Positions 8,076-16,513 of a DNA stretch of 64,000 bases are shown piece after piece (the stretch's first letter is position 1; each line of letters begins with the position of its first letter). The stretch is from Pseudonocardia kujensis (GTDB taxonomy: Bacteria; Actinomycetota; Actinomycetes; Mycobacteriales; Pseudonocardiaceae): NCBI RefSeq assembly GCF_021283305.1, contig NZ_JAJSOK010000028.1, forward strand, positions 22,182 through 86,181, written 5' to 3'. The position numbers and the translations under genes were made by a program. Below the pieces are notes generated by a model, which searched no databases, was not told where the DNA came from, and saw only the letters and a program-made list of their open reading frames with translations.

Positions 8076-9889
8076 GCGCCCGCCACGTGTGCGTCGACCA
8101 GCCCCGACGCGACGGCGTTGCGCGGCCCCTCGCTGCCGTGGACGTTGCCGATTCCGCAGACCACGCCGTACCCGGCGAGGGCGTCGGCGATGAGGTCGGG
8201 GATCTCGAAGTCCAGCGCCGAGCCGCCGAGCAGCACCACGAAGTCCAGCATCCGCAGGCTGCCGCCCGGCGCGACCTGCTGGAGCGCCCGCACGGCGTTG
8301 ACCGCGAACACCTTCCGCTTGGCCTCCCGGCGCACCCGCCGCACGTGGTCGACCGAGTGCCGGGTCGCGACGGGCGCGGGGCCCTCGGGCGTCATCGTGA
8401 CCACCCGCGCGAACACGTGCGACGGCAGCGGCTCGGGGAAGAACTGCACCGTCCCGTCCTCGTGCCGGACGTGGAAGAAGCTCTCCACCTTCGCCAGCGG
8501 GTACCGCTTGACGGCCTCCGCCTGCTCCCGGTCGTCGAGCGCGAGTTCGGAGCCGATCAGTTTGGTGACCAGCTCCCCCGCCCCGGCCACGTGCACGGCC
8601 GAGCTGACGCCGTCGCGGTCGAGCAGCGCCGCGTCGGTGGAGCCGCCGCCGAGGTCGAGCACGGCGATCGGGATGGCCGTGCCGGGCGTCGTCAGCGCCC
8701 CGCGCACCGCCATCTCGCCCTCGACGCCGCCGATCTCGGCCCGGCAGCCCAGCGCGGCGGCGACCTCGTCGGCCACCACCTGCATCCGGCTGCGGCTGGT
8801 GCGCACCATCGCGGCGAGCGCGACGGCGTTCTCCGGCGCCACCTCGCCGGCCAGGCCGCCGCGCACCTCCTTGGGCACGAAGGTGTCGACGGCGAGCACG
8901 TCCCGGATCCGGATCTCCGCCGCCGGCTGCCCGGTCACGTCCGTCATCGTGTCCCGGACCTGCGCGAGCATCCCGCCGACGTGCGTGCCCGCCTCGCCGG
9001 TCGCGTCGTCGAGCGGCTGGACCCGACCGAGCACCTCCATGATCGCCTCGGCGCCCGCGTCGACGTCGACCTGCAAGGTCTTGCCCGCCCCGCGGAGGGT
9101 GAGCGTGCCGACCGGGATCCGCCGGTCGGTCACGTCACCGCTGGGGGTCCGGACGACGACGGCGGACCGGTTCCCGGTCAGCGCCCGCGCCACCGGCGAC
9201 ACGTGCTTGGTCTGGTCCGGGTCGAGCTCGAACACCGAGGCCAGGCCGTAGGAGTCCGAGAGCGTGCGGATCGTGCGCCCGGGGGGCGCCACCTCCACCG
9301 CCGCCCGCATGCCGAGCGGCACCTTCTCCACCGCACCGACCTCGTCAACGACCGGGATCGGCGCACGCAGCCGGTTGACCACGAGCACGGCGTCGTCGTG
9401 CGCCAGGACCGCGGCCACGACCTCCAGGCCGCGGTCCGTGGCCGCGTTGAGCTCCGTGGCGACGTCGTCGAAGTCCCAGCCCGGCCCGACGACCGCGATC
9501 GTCGGGCCGGACGCCCCGGACAGCGCGTCGATCGCCACCGTCGTGCCGACCCCGAGCCCCTCGCCGCCGGGTGTGGCGGGGTTGTGCCCGATCATCGTCG
9601 ACTCGGTGATGATCGTCTCGGAGATCGTCTCCATGGCCAGCCCGGAGATGACGGGCGTGGCCTCGTTGAGCAGGACGGTCTCGACCTCGGACTCCGTGTG
9701 GCCGGCCCGGTCGAGCGCCCGCCGGACCGCCGCCACCGCGCCGTCGGTGTTGTCCGGCGTGCCCTTGACCCCGGTGGTGTGGGTGAGCGCCGTGCCCAGG
9801 TACTCCACGGAGGTCCCGGACACGGCCGCCACGCACGCCTCGGTCGTCGAGTTGCCGATGTCGACGCCGACGACGAGCCGCCTCGTCAT
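8072..9889 (-). CDS. pduG: Diol/glycerol dehydratase reactivase, large (alpha) subunit
   Basis: A 605-residue chaperone-like ATPase (DdrA/PduG type) that reactivates B12-dependent diol or glycerol dehydratase by exchanging inactivated cobalamin. It has the actin/Hsp70-like phosphate motif VVGVDIGNSTTEA (residues 6-18) and a second ATPase signature VLDLGGGSTDAA in the C-terminal half. The family block NEATPVISGLAMETISET is also present. Length is normal for the family (about 605-610). The start at 9889 overlaps the medium-subunit stop by 4 nt and its end overlaps the small reactivase subunit by 4 nt, so the complex is co-translated with its client enzyme. Confidence 0.93.
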   Translation of the reverse strand: MTRRLVVGVDIGNSTTEACVAAVSGTSVEYLGTALTHTTGVKGTPDNTDGAVAAVRRALDRAGHTESEVETVLLNEATPVISGLAMETISETIITESTMIGHNPATPGGEGLGVGTTVAIDALSGASGPTIAVVGPGWDFDDVATELNAATDRGLEVVAAVLAHDDAVLVVNRLRAPIPVVDEVGAVEKVPLGMRAAVEVAPPGRTIRTLSDSYGLASVFELDPDQTKHVSPVARALTGNRSAVVVRTPSGDVTDRRIPVGTLTLRGAGKTLQVDVDAGAEAIMEVLGRVQPLDDATGEAGTHVGGMLAQVRDTMTDVTGQPAAEIRIRDVLAVDTFVPKEVRGGLAGEVAPENAVALAAMVRTSRSRMQVVADEVAAALGCRAEIGGVEGEMAVRGALTTPGTAIPIAVLDLGGGSTDAALLDRDGVSSAVHVAGAGELVTKLIGSELALDDREQAEAVKRYPLAKVESFFHVRHEDGTVQFFPEPLPSHVFARVVTMTPEGPAPVATRHSVDHVRRVRREAKRKVFAVNAVRALQQVAPGGSLRMLDFVVLLGGSALDFEIPDLIADALAGYGVVCGIGNVHGSEGPRNAVASGLVDAHVAGA

Positions 9890-10473
9890 GCGCGGGAGAT
9901 CACCGGCTCGACCTCCACCGGCTTGCGACCCGCGACGATGCACTCGAACTCCTTGAGGTGCAGCAGCGCGGCCTTGGCCTGCCAGCGCGGCCGGGCCATC
10001 TGGTCGTTGCGGGTGGGTACCGGGGCCGGCGACTCGCCCTTGGCGTACTGGGCGGCGTTGGACCCGATCCGGCGGAACACCTCGGCGTCGAGCAGCGGCG
10101 ACTGCGGGAACAGCTCCAGGTTGCTCAGCCGCGGGAGGTCCCGCTGGTGGATCATCGCCGTGCCCCGGGAGAGCAGCCCGATCGAGATCCCGGAACCGGA
10201 CAGCCGTGCCCCGGTGTGCGCGACGGCCGCGAGGTCCGCGGTGTCCCACACCTTGATCACCCGCGCGTGCACGCCCTGCTCCTCGATGCCGGCCAGGATC
10301 TGCCGGATCACCTCGGCGTGCGGCACGTCCACGATGGTCTTGGTGAACGGGTCGGAGAAGGCCGGCGAGACGGCGACGACCACCTCGTCGGGCCGGGAGG
10401 CCCGCTTGGCCGGGCCGACCTCCTTCAGCGTGAGCGTGCGCTCCGAGGTCGATGCGGCGGTCGGGGCGGACAT
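9886..10473 (-). CDS. pduD: Propanediol/glycerol dehydratase, medium subunit
   Basis: A 195-residue medium (beta) subunit of the adenosylcobalamin-dependent diol/glycerol dehydratase. Family features are PDEVVVAVSPAFSDPFTKTI, DVPHAEVIRQILAGIEEQG, IKVWDTADLAAVAHTGARLS and ISIGLLSRGTAMIHQRDL, followed by LELFPQSPLL. This subunit helps bind cobalamin at the interface with the large subunit. The first 30 residues are a low-complexity Ala/Thr/Ser lead-in; a similar extension in PduD of enteric bacteria targets microcompartments, but no shell genes are present here. The start at 10473 shares one base with the large-subunit stop. Confidence 0.92.
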   Translation of the reverse strand: MSAPTAASTSERTLTLKEVGPAKRASRPDEVVVAVSPAFSDPFTKTIVDVPHAEVIRQILAGIEEQGVHARVIKVWDTADLAAVAHTGARLSGSGISIGLLSRGTAMIHQRDLPRLSNLELFPQSPLLDAEVFRRIGSNAAQYAKGESPAPVPTRNDQMARPRWQAKAALLHLKEFECIVAGRKPVEVEPVISRA

Positions 10474-12167
10474 CACGACACCTCCGTCTCGGGGTCCTCG
10501 GCGCTCGTCACGTGGCGCAGCTTCTTGAGCTGCTCCCACCGCTCGCCCTGGAGGCGGTAGCCGGAGCCCGGGCCGCCGTAGTCGTTGGCGTCGTTGATGG
10601 CCGAGAGGGGCACGAAGTCGTCGGTGAGGATCGCCGAGGTCTGCAGCAGGTCGCCGGAGACGCGCTGGCGCAGCACCGTCAGCAGGTTCTCGGCCACGTC
10701 GTGGAAGCCGCTGCGCTCGAGCGCCTTGACCAGATCGAGGCCGGTGACCCCGCGGTCCATGACCGACTGCGCGCCCTTGAGGTCCTCGAGCACGTCCCGC
10801 TCGGGATAGTCGCCGCTGCCGTTGGCGTAGACGGCCGCCTCGACCTCCTCGTCGGTGATCCGCGGCAGGTCGAGCTCGGCGAACACGGCCTGCAGCGCCC
10901 GGGCCGCCTTCTCCCGGACCTGCAGGATCTCCGGCTCCCGGACGTGCCGCAGACCGCCGTCGACCTGCAGGTCGCGCTGGATGGTGTTCCAGTCGTCGAA
11001 GTCCTCGGTGTCGAGGTTCGAGCCCGCGAACATGTTGTCCGCGTTGGGGACCGCCGAGTAGCCCGAGCACACGAAGTCCGTGCCCGGCAGCATCTGCGGC
11101 AGCAGGCGCGCGGTGCGGCGCATGGCCGAGTGCGAGAAGGACTGGTCGTTGCCGGAGGCGCACTCCAGGTCCATCCAGCTGGCCACCAGGTTCTCGGCGG
11201 CCACCGCGCGGATCCCGCCGGGGACCGCACCGGGGACGCCGATGCAGGAGATGGAGCCGTTCTGCAGGCCCTGCACGCCCGCGCCCTTGGCCATGAGGAT
11301 GCAGCGGATCTCCAGGTACAGCATGGACCGCCCCTCGGCGTTGCCCATCTGCACCTCCGAGCCGGTGCCCGAGGTGAACCGCATCTTGATCCCGCGCGAG
11401 GCGTACGCGCTGGCCAGGAAGGCCTTGGACCACGGGGTGTCGTCGCCGTCGACGAACACGGACTCGGTGCCGTAGACCGAGATCGTCTCGGCGTAGGCGG
11501 TGATGCCGCGCATGCCGAGCTCGAGCTCGGTGGCCTCCTCCAGCGCGCACTGGGTGAGCACGCCGCCCCGTCCGACCTGGCCGCCGACCTGCAGGGCGAT
11601 GGCCACGAGCGGGGCGTAGCGCACGACGCCGAGGGTGGTCTCCAGCTCGGCGAACCCGCGCAGCGCGCCCTCCGCGGCGTCGGCGGCGACCTGGATCGGG
11701 TTGTCCTTGGCGCTGGTGGAGTGCGCCTGGTTGGCGGGCGTGCGGCGGGCCCGCATCTTCTGCATCGCCATCATGATCTCGACGACGTTCATCAGCTTGA
11801 CGACGTCGAGGATCTTCGCGGGGGTGAGCCCGCGCCCGATCCGGGTCAGCTCGTCCCGCGAGGCCCGCGGGTCGACCAGCGCCCGGGCGATCTCGACGGA
11901 CGGGATCGCGTTGACCTCCTCCGCCGTCTCCACGTCGATCGCGTGGTCGGCGATGAAGGTGTCCATGAAGTCGAAGTCGGCGCGGGCCCGGCCGTCGAGC
12001 TCGACGATCCTCCCGCCCTCGACCCGCACGCTCGGCTGCGGGTCGAAGTCCGACTCCATGGCGACGAGGCCCTTCTCGGGCCACTCCTCCACGAACCCGT
12101 CGAGGTTGACGGGCCGGTCCTCGAGGATCTCGGTGCGCCTCGACCGGCGGTTCTCCGTGGTCGTCAT
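10473..12167 (-). CDS. pduC: Propanediol/glycerol dehydratase, large subunit
   Basis: A 564-residue catalytic (alpha) subunit of B12-dependent diol/glycerol dehydratase, which converts 1,2-propanediol or glycerol to propanal or 3-hydroxypropanal. Conserved blocks include EEVNAIPSVEIARALVDPRA, AKILDVVKLMNVVEIMMAMQ, RRTPANQAHSTSAKDNPIQ, GIKMRFTSGTGSEVQMG and SISCIGVPGAVPGGIRAV. Length is close to the usual 555. Substrate preference cannot be read from the sequence; the glycerol-facilitator gene upstream favours glycerol. The start ATG at 12167 overlaps the small-subunit stop. Confidence 0.94.
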   Translation of the reverse strand: MTTTENRRSRRTEILEDRPVNLDGFVEEWPEKGLVAMESDFDPQPSVRVEGGRIVELDGRARADFDFMDTFIADHAIDVETAEEVNAIPSVEIARALVDPRASRDELTRIGRGLTPAKILDVVKLMNVVEIMMAMQKMRARRTPANQAHSTSAKDNPIQVAADAAEGALRGFAELETTLGVVRYAPLVAIALQVGGQVGRGGVLTQCALEEATELELGMRGITAYAETISVYGTESVFVDGDDTPWSKAFLASAYASRGIKMRFTSGTGSEVQMGNAEGRSMLYLEIRCILMAKGAGVQGLQNGSISCIGVPGAVPGGIRAVAAENLVASWMDLECASGNDQSFSHSAMRRTARLLPQMLPGTDFVCSGYSAVPNADNMFAGSNLDTEDFDDWNTIQRDLQVDGGLRHVREPEILQVREKAARALQAVFAELDLPRITDEEVEAAVYANGSGDYPERDVLEDLKGAQSVMDRGVTGLDLVKALERSGFHDVAENLLTVLRQRVSGDLLQTSAILTDDFVPLSAINDANDYGGPGSGYRLQGERWEQLKKLRHVTSAEDPETEVS

Positions 12168-12622
12168 CAGTCCTCCTCGTCGCGGGCCAGCAGGTCGCGG
12201 CGCTCGTAGACCTCGGCCGCCTCGCGGACCAGGGCACCGCACACGGTGGCCTGGTACTTGTTCTCCAGGTTCTCGGCGATCCCCAGCAGCTGCTCCTTGC
12301 TGGAGGCCCGCGGGCGGAGCGCGTTGTACATCGCCAGGACCTCGGCGTCGGGCACCGCGGTGAGCTCGGCCGCCCGCCGGAAGTTGGCGGCGAGCTGCCG
12401 GCGGTGCACCGACTCGGCCAGGGTGGCCTGCAGCTGGAGCGTCTCGGGGGCGATCCGCAGGTCCTCCGCGGTGATCTCCCCGGCGACGACGGCGTTCATC
12501 GTCAGCGCCGTGATCGGCTTGCCCGTCGGGGTGCGCAGCAGGTCCTGACGGTTGACCGAGAGCGGGTAGTCGGCGGCCCCGAGGTCGGGGCCGGACCCGG
12601 AAGCTGGAGCGGACACGCGCAT
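12167..12622 (-). CDS. pduE: Propanediol/glycerol dehydratase, small subunit
   Basis: A 151-residue small (gamma) subunit of the diol/glycerol dehydratase. Visible family blocks are YPLSVNRQDLLRTPTGKPIT, LQLQATLAESVHRRQLAANF, FRRAAELTAVPD and LRPRASSKEQLLGIAENLEN. It is slightly shorter than enteric PduE (about 170), mainly at the N-terminus. The start is ATG at 12622 after GAGAGGTG. In most operons this gene follows the medium subunit; here it comes first, giving the order small-large-medium. A palindrome-rich 151-nt leader separates it from the glycerol-facilitator gene. Confidence 0.9.
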   Translation of the reverse strand: MRVSAPASGSGPDLGAADYPLSVNRQDLLRTPTGKPITALTMNAVVAGEITAEDLRIAPETLQLQATLAESVHRRQLAANFRRAAELTAVPDAEVLAMYNALRPRASSKEQLLGIAENLENKYQATVCGALVREAAEVYERRDLLARDEED

Positions 12623-12660
12623 CACCTCTCGTCGTTCGCCGGGACGGGGGCCACGGGGCG

Positions 12661-12735
12661 CGGTCGACCGACCGCGGCACCCGTGCCGCCCACCCACCGT
12701 TGCGCAGCTGCGCAGGTAGCGGAAACCCCTACGGC
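12661..12735. promoter_or_regulatory. Palindrome-rich leader of the dehydratase genes
   Basis: The gap between the facilitator and pduE holds CGGTCGACCG (12661-12670), GCGGCAC-CC-GTGCCGC (12674-12689) and the 14-bp TGCGCAGCTGCGCA (12701-12714). A GCGGAAACCCC stretch follows at 12719. These look like regulator sites or attenuator stems. I looked for a cobalamin riboswitch and saw no convincing B12-box. Confidence 0.4.
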
Positions 12736-12773
12736 CGTGGGCAACCCGAACGGCGCCTCTCCAGCCGGTGAGG

Positions 12774-13529
12774 TCACGCCACACCCGCGCTGAGCAGGCC
12801 CGCGAGGACCGCACCGATGATCGGACCGACGATCGGCACCCACGCGTACCCCCACTCGGCACTGCCCTTGCCCCTGATCGGAAGGAGGGCGTAGGCCAGC
12901 CGGGGGCCCAGGTCGCGGGCCGGGTTGATCGCATAGCCGGTGGGCCCGCCGAGCGAGCAGCCGATGCCGATGACGACGAAGGCGACCGCCGCGTAGCCCA
13001 GCGCCCCGTTGCCGAACTGGGGCACCCCCGCGCCGTCGGGCGCCTGGGCCGCCGGGTTGCTGAGGACCCAGAACACGAGCACGAAGGTCGCGACCGCTTC
13101 GGTGATCACGTTCCAGCCGGACCGGGCGACGACGGGGCCGGTGCAGAAGATGCCCCGGGTGTCGCGGTTGCCCTCGGGGTCCTCCTCCACGTTCTTGTCG
13201 AAGTTCGCCTTGTAGGCGAGCCAGCCGACGCAGGCGCCGACGAACGCGCCCACCAGCTGCCCGATCAGGTAGAAGGGCACCTCCGACCACGGCGTCGAGC
13301 CGGCGACCGCGAGGCCGATGGTCACCGCGGGGTTCAGGTGCGCCCCGGAGGGCGCGGCGATGCTCGCTCCGGCGAACACGGCGAAACCCCAGCCGAACGT
13401 GATCATCAGCCAGCCGCCGCCGGTGCCGAGCGTCGGGCGCAGCACCACGTTGGCCACCACGCCGACACCCAGGAGGATGAGCACCGCCGTGCCCAGGCCC
13501 TCCCACACGATGATCGATCCCGCTGTCAT
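12774..13529 (-). CDS. glpF: MIP-family glycerol facilitator / aquaglyceroporin
   Basis: A 251-residue membrane channel with six hydrophobic segments and the two pore NPA boxes, HLNPAVT (residues 66-68) and INPARDLGPR (202-204). Asp following the second NPA-Arg is the usual mark of glycerol-conducting members rather than strict water channels. A long loop with NFDKNVEEDPEGNRDTRG joins the halves. Start ATG at 13529 follows GGAGG. It is the first gene of the leftward dehydratase block and probably supplies glycerol or propanediol. It is divergent from the HbpS-like gene. Confidence 0.92.
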   Translation of the reverse strand: MTAGSIIVWEGLGTAVLILLGVGVVANVVLRPTLGTGGGWLMITFGWGFAVFAGASIAAPSGAHLNPAVTIGLAVAGSTPWSEVPFYLIGQLVGAFVGACVGWLAYKANFDKNVEEDPEGNRDTRGIFCTGPVVARSGWNVITEAVATFVLVFWVLSNPAAQAPDGAGVPQFGNGALGYAAVAFVVIGIGCSLGGPTGYAINPARDLGPRLAYALLPIRGKGSAEWGYAWVPIVGPIIGAVLAGLLSAGVA

Positions 13530-13778
13530 GCGGACCTCCCTGTCCCGGCCGCCCTGCGCGGCCCGGGCGTTACGGTCCACAGTGCTACGCGTGTGACGGA
13601 AGAGGTTGGGCGACAACGGCCCGCGAAGTCTCACCCTCAGCGGGGGTGGGACCTCACCGCGTGGCGAGGAGGAACCTGACCCAAGGCGGAGCTGTCGGCG
13701 GCCGCTCCCGTCCGGTTGGGTGGAGGGGGCACCGCCGTACCGGGCGGGGCCCGCACGGACTTCCGGAGGGACTCGAGG

Positions 13779-14180
13779 ATGAGCGGGTTGACCCTGGCCG
13801 AGGCGCAGAAGGCGCTGACGGCCGGCCTGAAGAAGGCCGACGAGATCGGCCAGCCGATGAACATCGCCGTCGTCGACGCCGGCGGGCACCTGCTGGCGTT
13901 CGCCCGCCAGGACGGCGCGATCCGGGCGAGCATCGACATCTCCCAGCGCAAGGCCGTCACCTCGATCCTCATGGCCGCCCCCACCGGCGCGCTGACCGCA
14001 CTGGTCCAGCCCGGCGCGGAGCTCTACGGGCTCGAGCAGCTCGCGGGCGGGCTGGTCATCTTCGGCGGCGGGATCCCCGTGGAGCGCGACGGCGAGATCG
14101 TCGGCGCCGTCGGGGTGAGCGCGGGCTCGGTCGAGCAGGACACGCAGGTCGCGGAGGCCGCGGTCGCGGCCCTCACCTGA
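13779..14180 (+). CDS. GlcG/HbpS-family protein (PduO C-terminal-like)
   Basis: A 133-residue protein of the GlcG/HbpS (DUF336) family. The hallmark MNIAVVDAGGHLLAFARQDG, the helix ISQRKAVTSI and the ending GGIPVERDGEIVGAVGVSAG are all present. Family members bind haem or corrinoid-like cofactors, and the same domain forms the C-terminal half of the PduO adenosyltransferase. That link fits its position beside the B12-dependent dehydratase operon, but a specific role is not proven. The start is ATG after GGAGGG/GAGG. Three palindromic repeats separate it from the convergent aldehyde dehydrogenase gene. Confidence 0.85.
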   Translation: MSGLTLAEAQKALTAGLKKADEIGQPMNIAVVDAGGHLLAFARQDGAIRASIDISQRKAVTSILMAAPTGALTALVQPGAELYGLEQLAGGLVIFGGGIPVERDGEIVGAVGVSAGSVEQDTQVAEAAVAALT

Positions 14181-14196
14181 TGACCGACCCCTGCAC

Positions 14197-14299
14197 GCAT
14201 CATGGAACCATAACGCTCGATTTCCGCCCTCTTGTTCGCATTATGGAACCATAATGCGAAATCGGAGCGGATTCTCAGCGTTATGGTTCCAGGATGCGG
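14197..14299. repeat. Three dispersed palindromic repeats (R3-R5)
   Basis: Copies at 14197-14216 (GGAACC centre), 14235-14260 (GGAACC) and 14276-14299 (GGTTCC). The middle copy is the longest in the window: TTCGCATTATGG-AA-CCATAATGCGAA, perfect 12-bp arms. They lie between two convergent stop codons and form the left boundary of the aldehyde dehydrogenase gene. Confidence 0.9.
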
Positions 14300-14304
14300 C
14301 GGGG

Positions 14305-15687
14305 TCAGGCCCGGGTGATCCCGTCGACGCGGCGAGGGCCGGGTGCGCCCTCGCGCAGCTCTGCGGGCAGCGCGGCCTCCGGAATGTTCTGGAACGCCAC
14401 CGGCCGCAGGAAGCGGGCGGCCGCGGCGGTGCCGACCGAGGTGGTCGTCGGCGCGGTGGTGGCCGGGTAGGGGCCGCCGTGCTGCTGCGCGTCGCTCACC
14501 GTCACGCCGGTGGGCCACTGGTTCCACAGCACGCGTCCGGCGTGCTCGGCGAGCCGCGCGACCAGCTCCGGCGCGTCGGGGTCGGTGTCGGCCCCCTGGA
14601 CCGTCCCGGTGAGCTGGCCACCGACCGCGTCGAGCACCTGCAGCGCCTCCGGCACGTCGGCGTACTCGAGGATCAGTGCCGCCGGGCCGAACACCTCCAG
14701 TTCCAGCAGCTCCGGTCGCTTGAGCACCTCGACGGCCGTGCTGCGGAACAGCACCGGGCCCCCGCCGACCTCGCCGCGCGCCACGGTCACGGCGGCGGCC
14801 ATCTCCCGCGCCGCCGTGCAGAAACCGCCCTCGATGCGCTCGTTGAGCATCGGACCGGCACTCAGCTCGGGCACCGCGGCGAGGAAGGCCTCGGCGTCGG
14901 GCACGAGCACGATCCCCGGCTTGGTGCAGAACTGCCCGGAGCCCAGCGTGACCGACCCGGCGAACCCGGTCGCGATCTCCTCGGCCCGCGCGGCCCAGCC
15001 CGCCGGCGTCACGACGACGGGGTTGGTCGAGCCCAGCTCGCCGTAGAACGGGATCGGCTCCGGCCGCGATGCGGCGAGGTCGAACAGCGCGCGCCCGCCG
15101 CGCGTTGACCCGGTGAACCCGACGGCCTTGATCCGCGGGTCCTGCACCGCCGCCGCGCCGGCGTCCACCCCCTCGATCAGCGCGAACACGCCGTCGGGGA
15201 GGTGCGGGGCGACGACCGCGGCGGTCCGGCGGGACAGCCCGGGGTGCCCCGGGTGCGCCTTGACGACGACGGGGCAGCCGGCGGCCAGCGCGGAGACCGT
15301 GTCCCCGCCGAACACCGAGAAGGCGAACGGGAAGTTGCTGGCCGCGAAGACCAGCACCGGCCCGATCGGGACCTGGGTGCGCCGGATGTCCGGGCGCGGG
15401 CCCATCGGCCAGTCCGGGTCGGCATGGTCGACCCGGACGTCGTGCAGCAGGCCCTGTTCCAGCCGATCGGCGAACAGCCGGGCCTGGAAGGTGGTGCGCG
15501 CCAGCTCGCCGGTCAGCCGTGCCTCCGGCAGGCGGCTCTCGGTCATCGCCGACGGGACGAGCTCGCCCGCGGCGGCGTCGAGCGCGTCGGCCGCGGCGCG
15601 CAGCATCGCGGCGCGGTCGGCAGGGGTGGTGCGCCCGAACGCGCGCGCGGCGGCGGCCGCGCCCGCGAGGGCGTTCTCCAAGATCAC
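14305..15687 (-). CDS. NADP-dependent aldehyde dehydrogenase, ketoglutarate-semialdehyde type
   Basis: A 460-residue aldehyde dehydrogenase that oxidises an aldehyde to the acid using NAD(P). The fold landmarks are FAASNFPFAFSVFGGDT, the nucleotide-binding VGFTGSTRGG, the GELGSTNPVVV glutamate block, the catalytic Cys in SGQFCTKPG, and EVFGPAALI. The spacing and the FPFAFS/QFCTKPG forms are like 2-oxoglutarate semialdehyde dehydrogenases, often paired with DapA-type dehydratases in sugar-acid or hydroxyproline breakdown; such a lyase lies at 16514-17401. The true substrate could equally be an aldehyde from the diol dehydratase. The gene stands alone between two palindrome clusters. Confidence 0.87.
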   Translation of the reverse strand: MILENALAGAAAAARAFGRTTPADRAAMLRAAADALDAAAGELVPSAMTESRLPEARLTGELARTTFQARLFADRLEQGLLHDVRVDHADPDWPMGPRPDIRRTQVPIGPVLVFAASNFPFAFSVFGGDTVSALAAGCPVVVKAHPGHPGLSRRTAAVVAPHLPDGVFALIEGVDAGAAAVQDPRIKAVGFTGSTRGGRALFDLAASRPEPIPFYGELGSTNPVVVTPAGWAARAEEIATGFAGSVTLGSGQFCTKPGIVLVPDAEAFLAAVPELSAGPMLNERIEGGFCTAAREMAAAVTVARGEVGGGPVLFRSTAVEVLKRPELLELEVFGPAALILEYADVPEALQVLDAVGGQLTGTVQGADTDPDAPELVARLAEHAGRVLWNQWPTGVTVSDAQQHGGPYPATTAPTTTSVGTAAAARFLRPVAFQNIPEAALPAELREGAPGPRRVDGITRA

Positions 15688-15727
15688 GTGAGGTCCTTCT
15701 CCGCGCGCCCCCCTCCCCCGGAACCGA

Positions 15728-15791
15728 GCGCATCATGGAACCATGATGCGAATTCCGGGGCAGTTTTCGCGCATTATGGAACCATAATGCG
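15728..15791. repeat. Two dispersed palindromic repeats (R6, R7)
   Basis: Copies at 15728-15750 (GCGCATCATGG-AA-CCATGATGCG) and 15770-15791 (CGCATTATGG-AA-CCATAATGCG, flanked by TTTTCG and AAAA). Both are near-perfect hairpins in the same orientation. They form the right boundary of the aldehyde dehydrogenase gene and end 13 nt before the GntR-type gene stop. Confidence 0.9.
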
Positions 15792-15803
15792 AAAAGGGTG
15801 GCG

Positions 15804-16490
15804 CTAGGTCGTGATGGCGTTCGAATCCATGTCGGCGACCGTCCACTCCTCGACCTCGTCGAGGTGGACGGCCGCGGCGTCCTGGGCGGCGGCGACGTCG
15901 CGCGCCGCCATCGCGTCGAGGATCTGCAGGTGCCGCCGGGTCGAGCCCTTCGCGCGGTGCGGGCCCGTGGCGCCGAGGATCCGCAGCCAGGCGACGAACG
16001 GCTCGACGGACCCGCGGGCCCGGACCAGCCGCTCGTTGCCGGTGGCCGCGACGATCTCCCGGTGGATGCGGAAGTCGCTGGCGAAGAAGGGCTCGAAGTC
16101 GCCCTTCTCGATCGCGGCCTCGGCCGCCACCGCCTCGGCCCGCAGGTCGGCGATGAGCCCCACGGGCATCAGCGAGGTCGCGAGCCCGGTCGCGACCCAC
16201 TCGATGCCCTTGCGCAGCTGGCAGACCTCGCGCACGTCCCGCACCCCGGGCCGGGCCACGAACGTGCCCGACCGCGGACGGGTCTCGATCAGCTGGTCGT
16301 GCTCGAGGCGGGCCAGCGCGTCGCGCACCGGGGTGCGCGAGACGCCGAACTCGTCCGCGACGGCCTGCGGATCCAGCCGGGAGCCGGGCTCGAACACGCC
16401 GGTGACGATGCGCTCGCACAGGATCCGGTAGAGCTGCTCGGCGATCGACTCGACGACCAGCGAGGCCTTCCCGGGCGTTGGTGCGGTCAC
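15804..16490 (-). CDS. GntR/FadR-family transcriptional regulator
   Basis: A 228-residue regulator. An N-terminal winged helix (about residues 14-78) has LYRILCERIVTGVFEPGSRL and VSRTPVRDALARLEHDQLIE. A C-terminal FCD domain (about 85-215) has the helical DFRIHREIVAATGN block, whose Asp and His residues usually bind a metal and sense organic acids. GTG start at 16490. It is 24 nt downstream of the DapA-family gene on the same strand, so it is likely co-transcribed and controls this catabolic locus. TGTCT/GAT..ATTAGCGGC elements occur near its own start and in the divergent promoter at 17444. Confidence 0.88.
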   Translation of the reverse strand: MTAPTPGKASLVVESIAEQLYRILCERIVTGVFEPGSRLDPQAVADEFGVSRTPVRDALARLEHDQLIETRPRSGTFVARPGVRDVREVCQLRKGIEWVATGLATSLMPVGLIADLRAEAVAAEAAIEKGDFEPFFASDFRIHREIVAATGNERLVRARGSVEPFVAWLRILGATGPHRAKGSTRRHLQILDAMAARDVAAAQDAAAVHLDEVEEWTVADMDSNAITT

Positions 16491-16513
16491 GGCTCCCCCA
16501 CTGTGCGTGATGT

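Noticed and set aside
12600..13800. Cobalamin riboswitch ahead of the B12-dependent dehydratase
   Set aside because: No convincing B12-box or paired core was recognised; only simple palindromes are visible.
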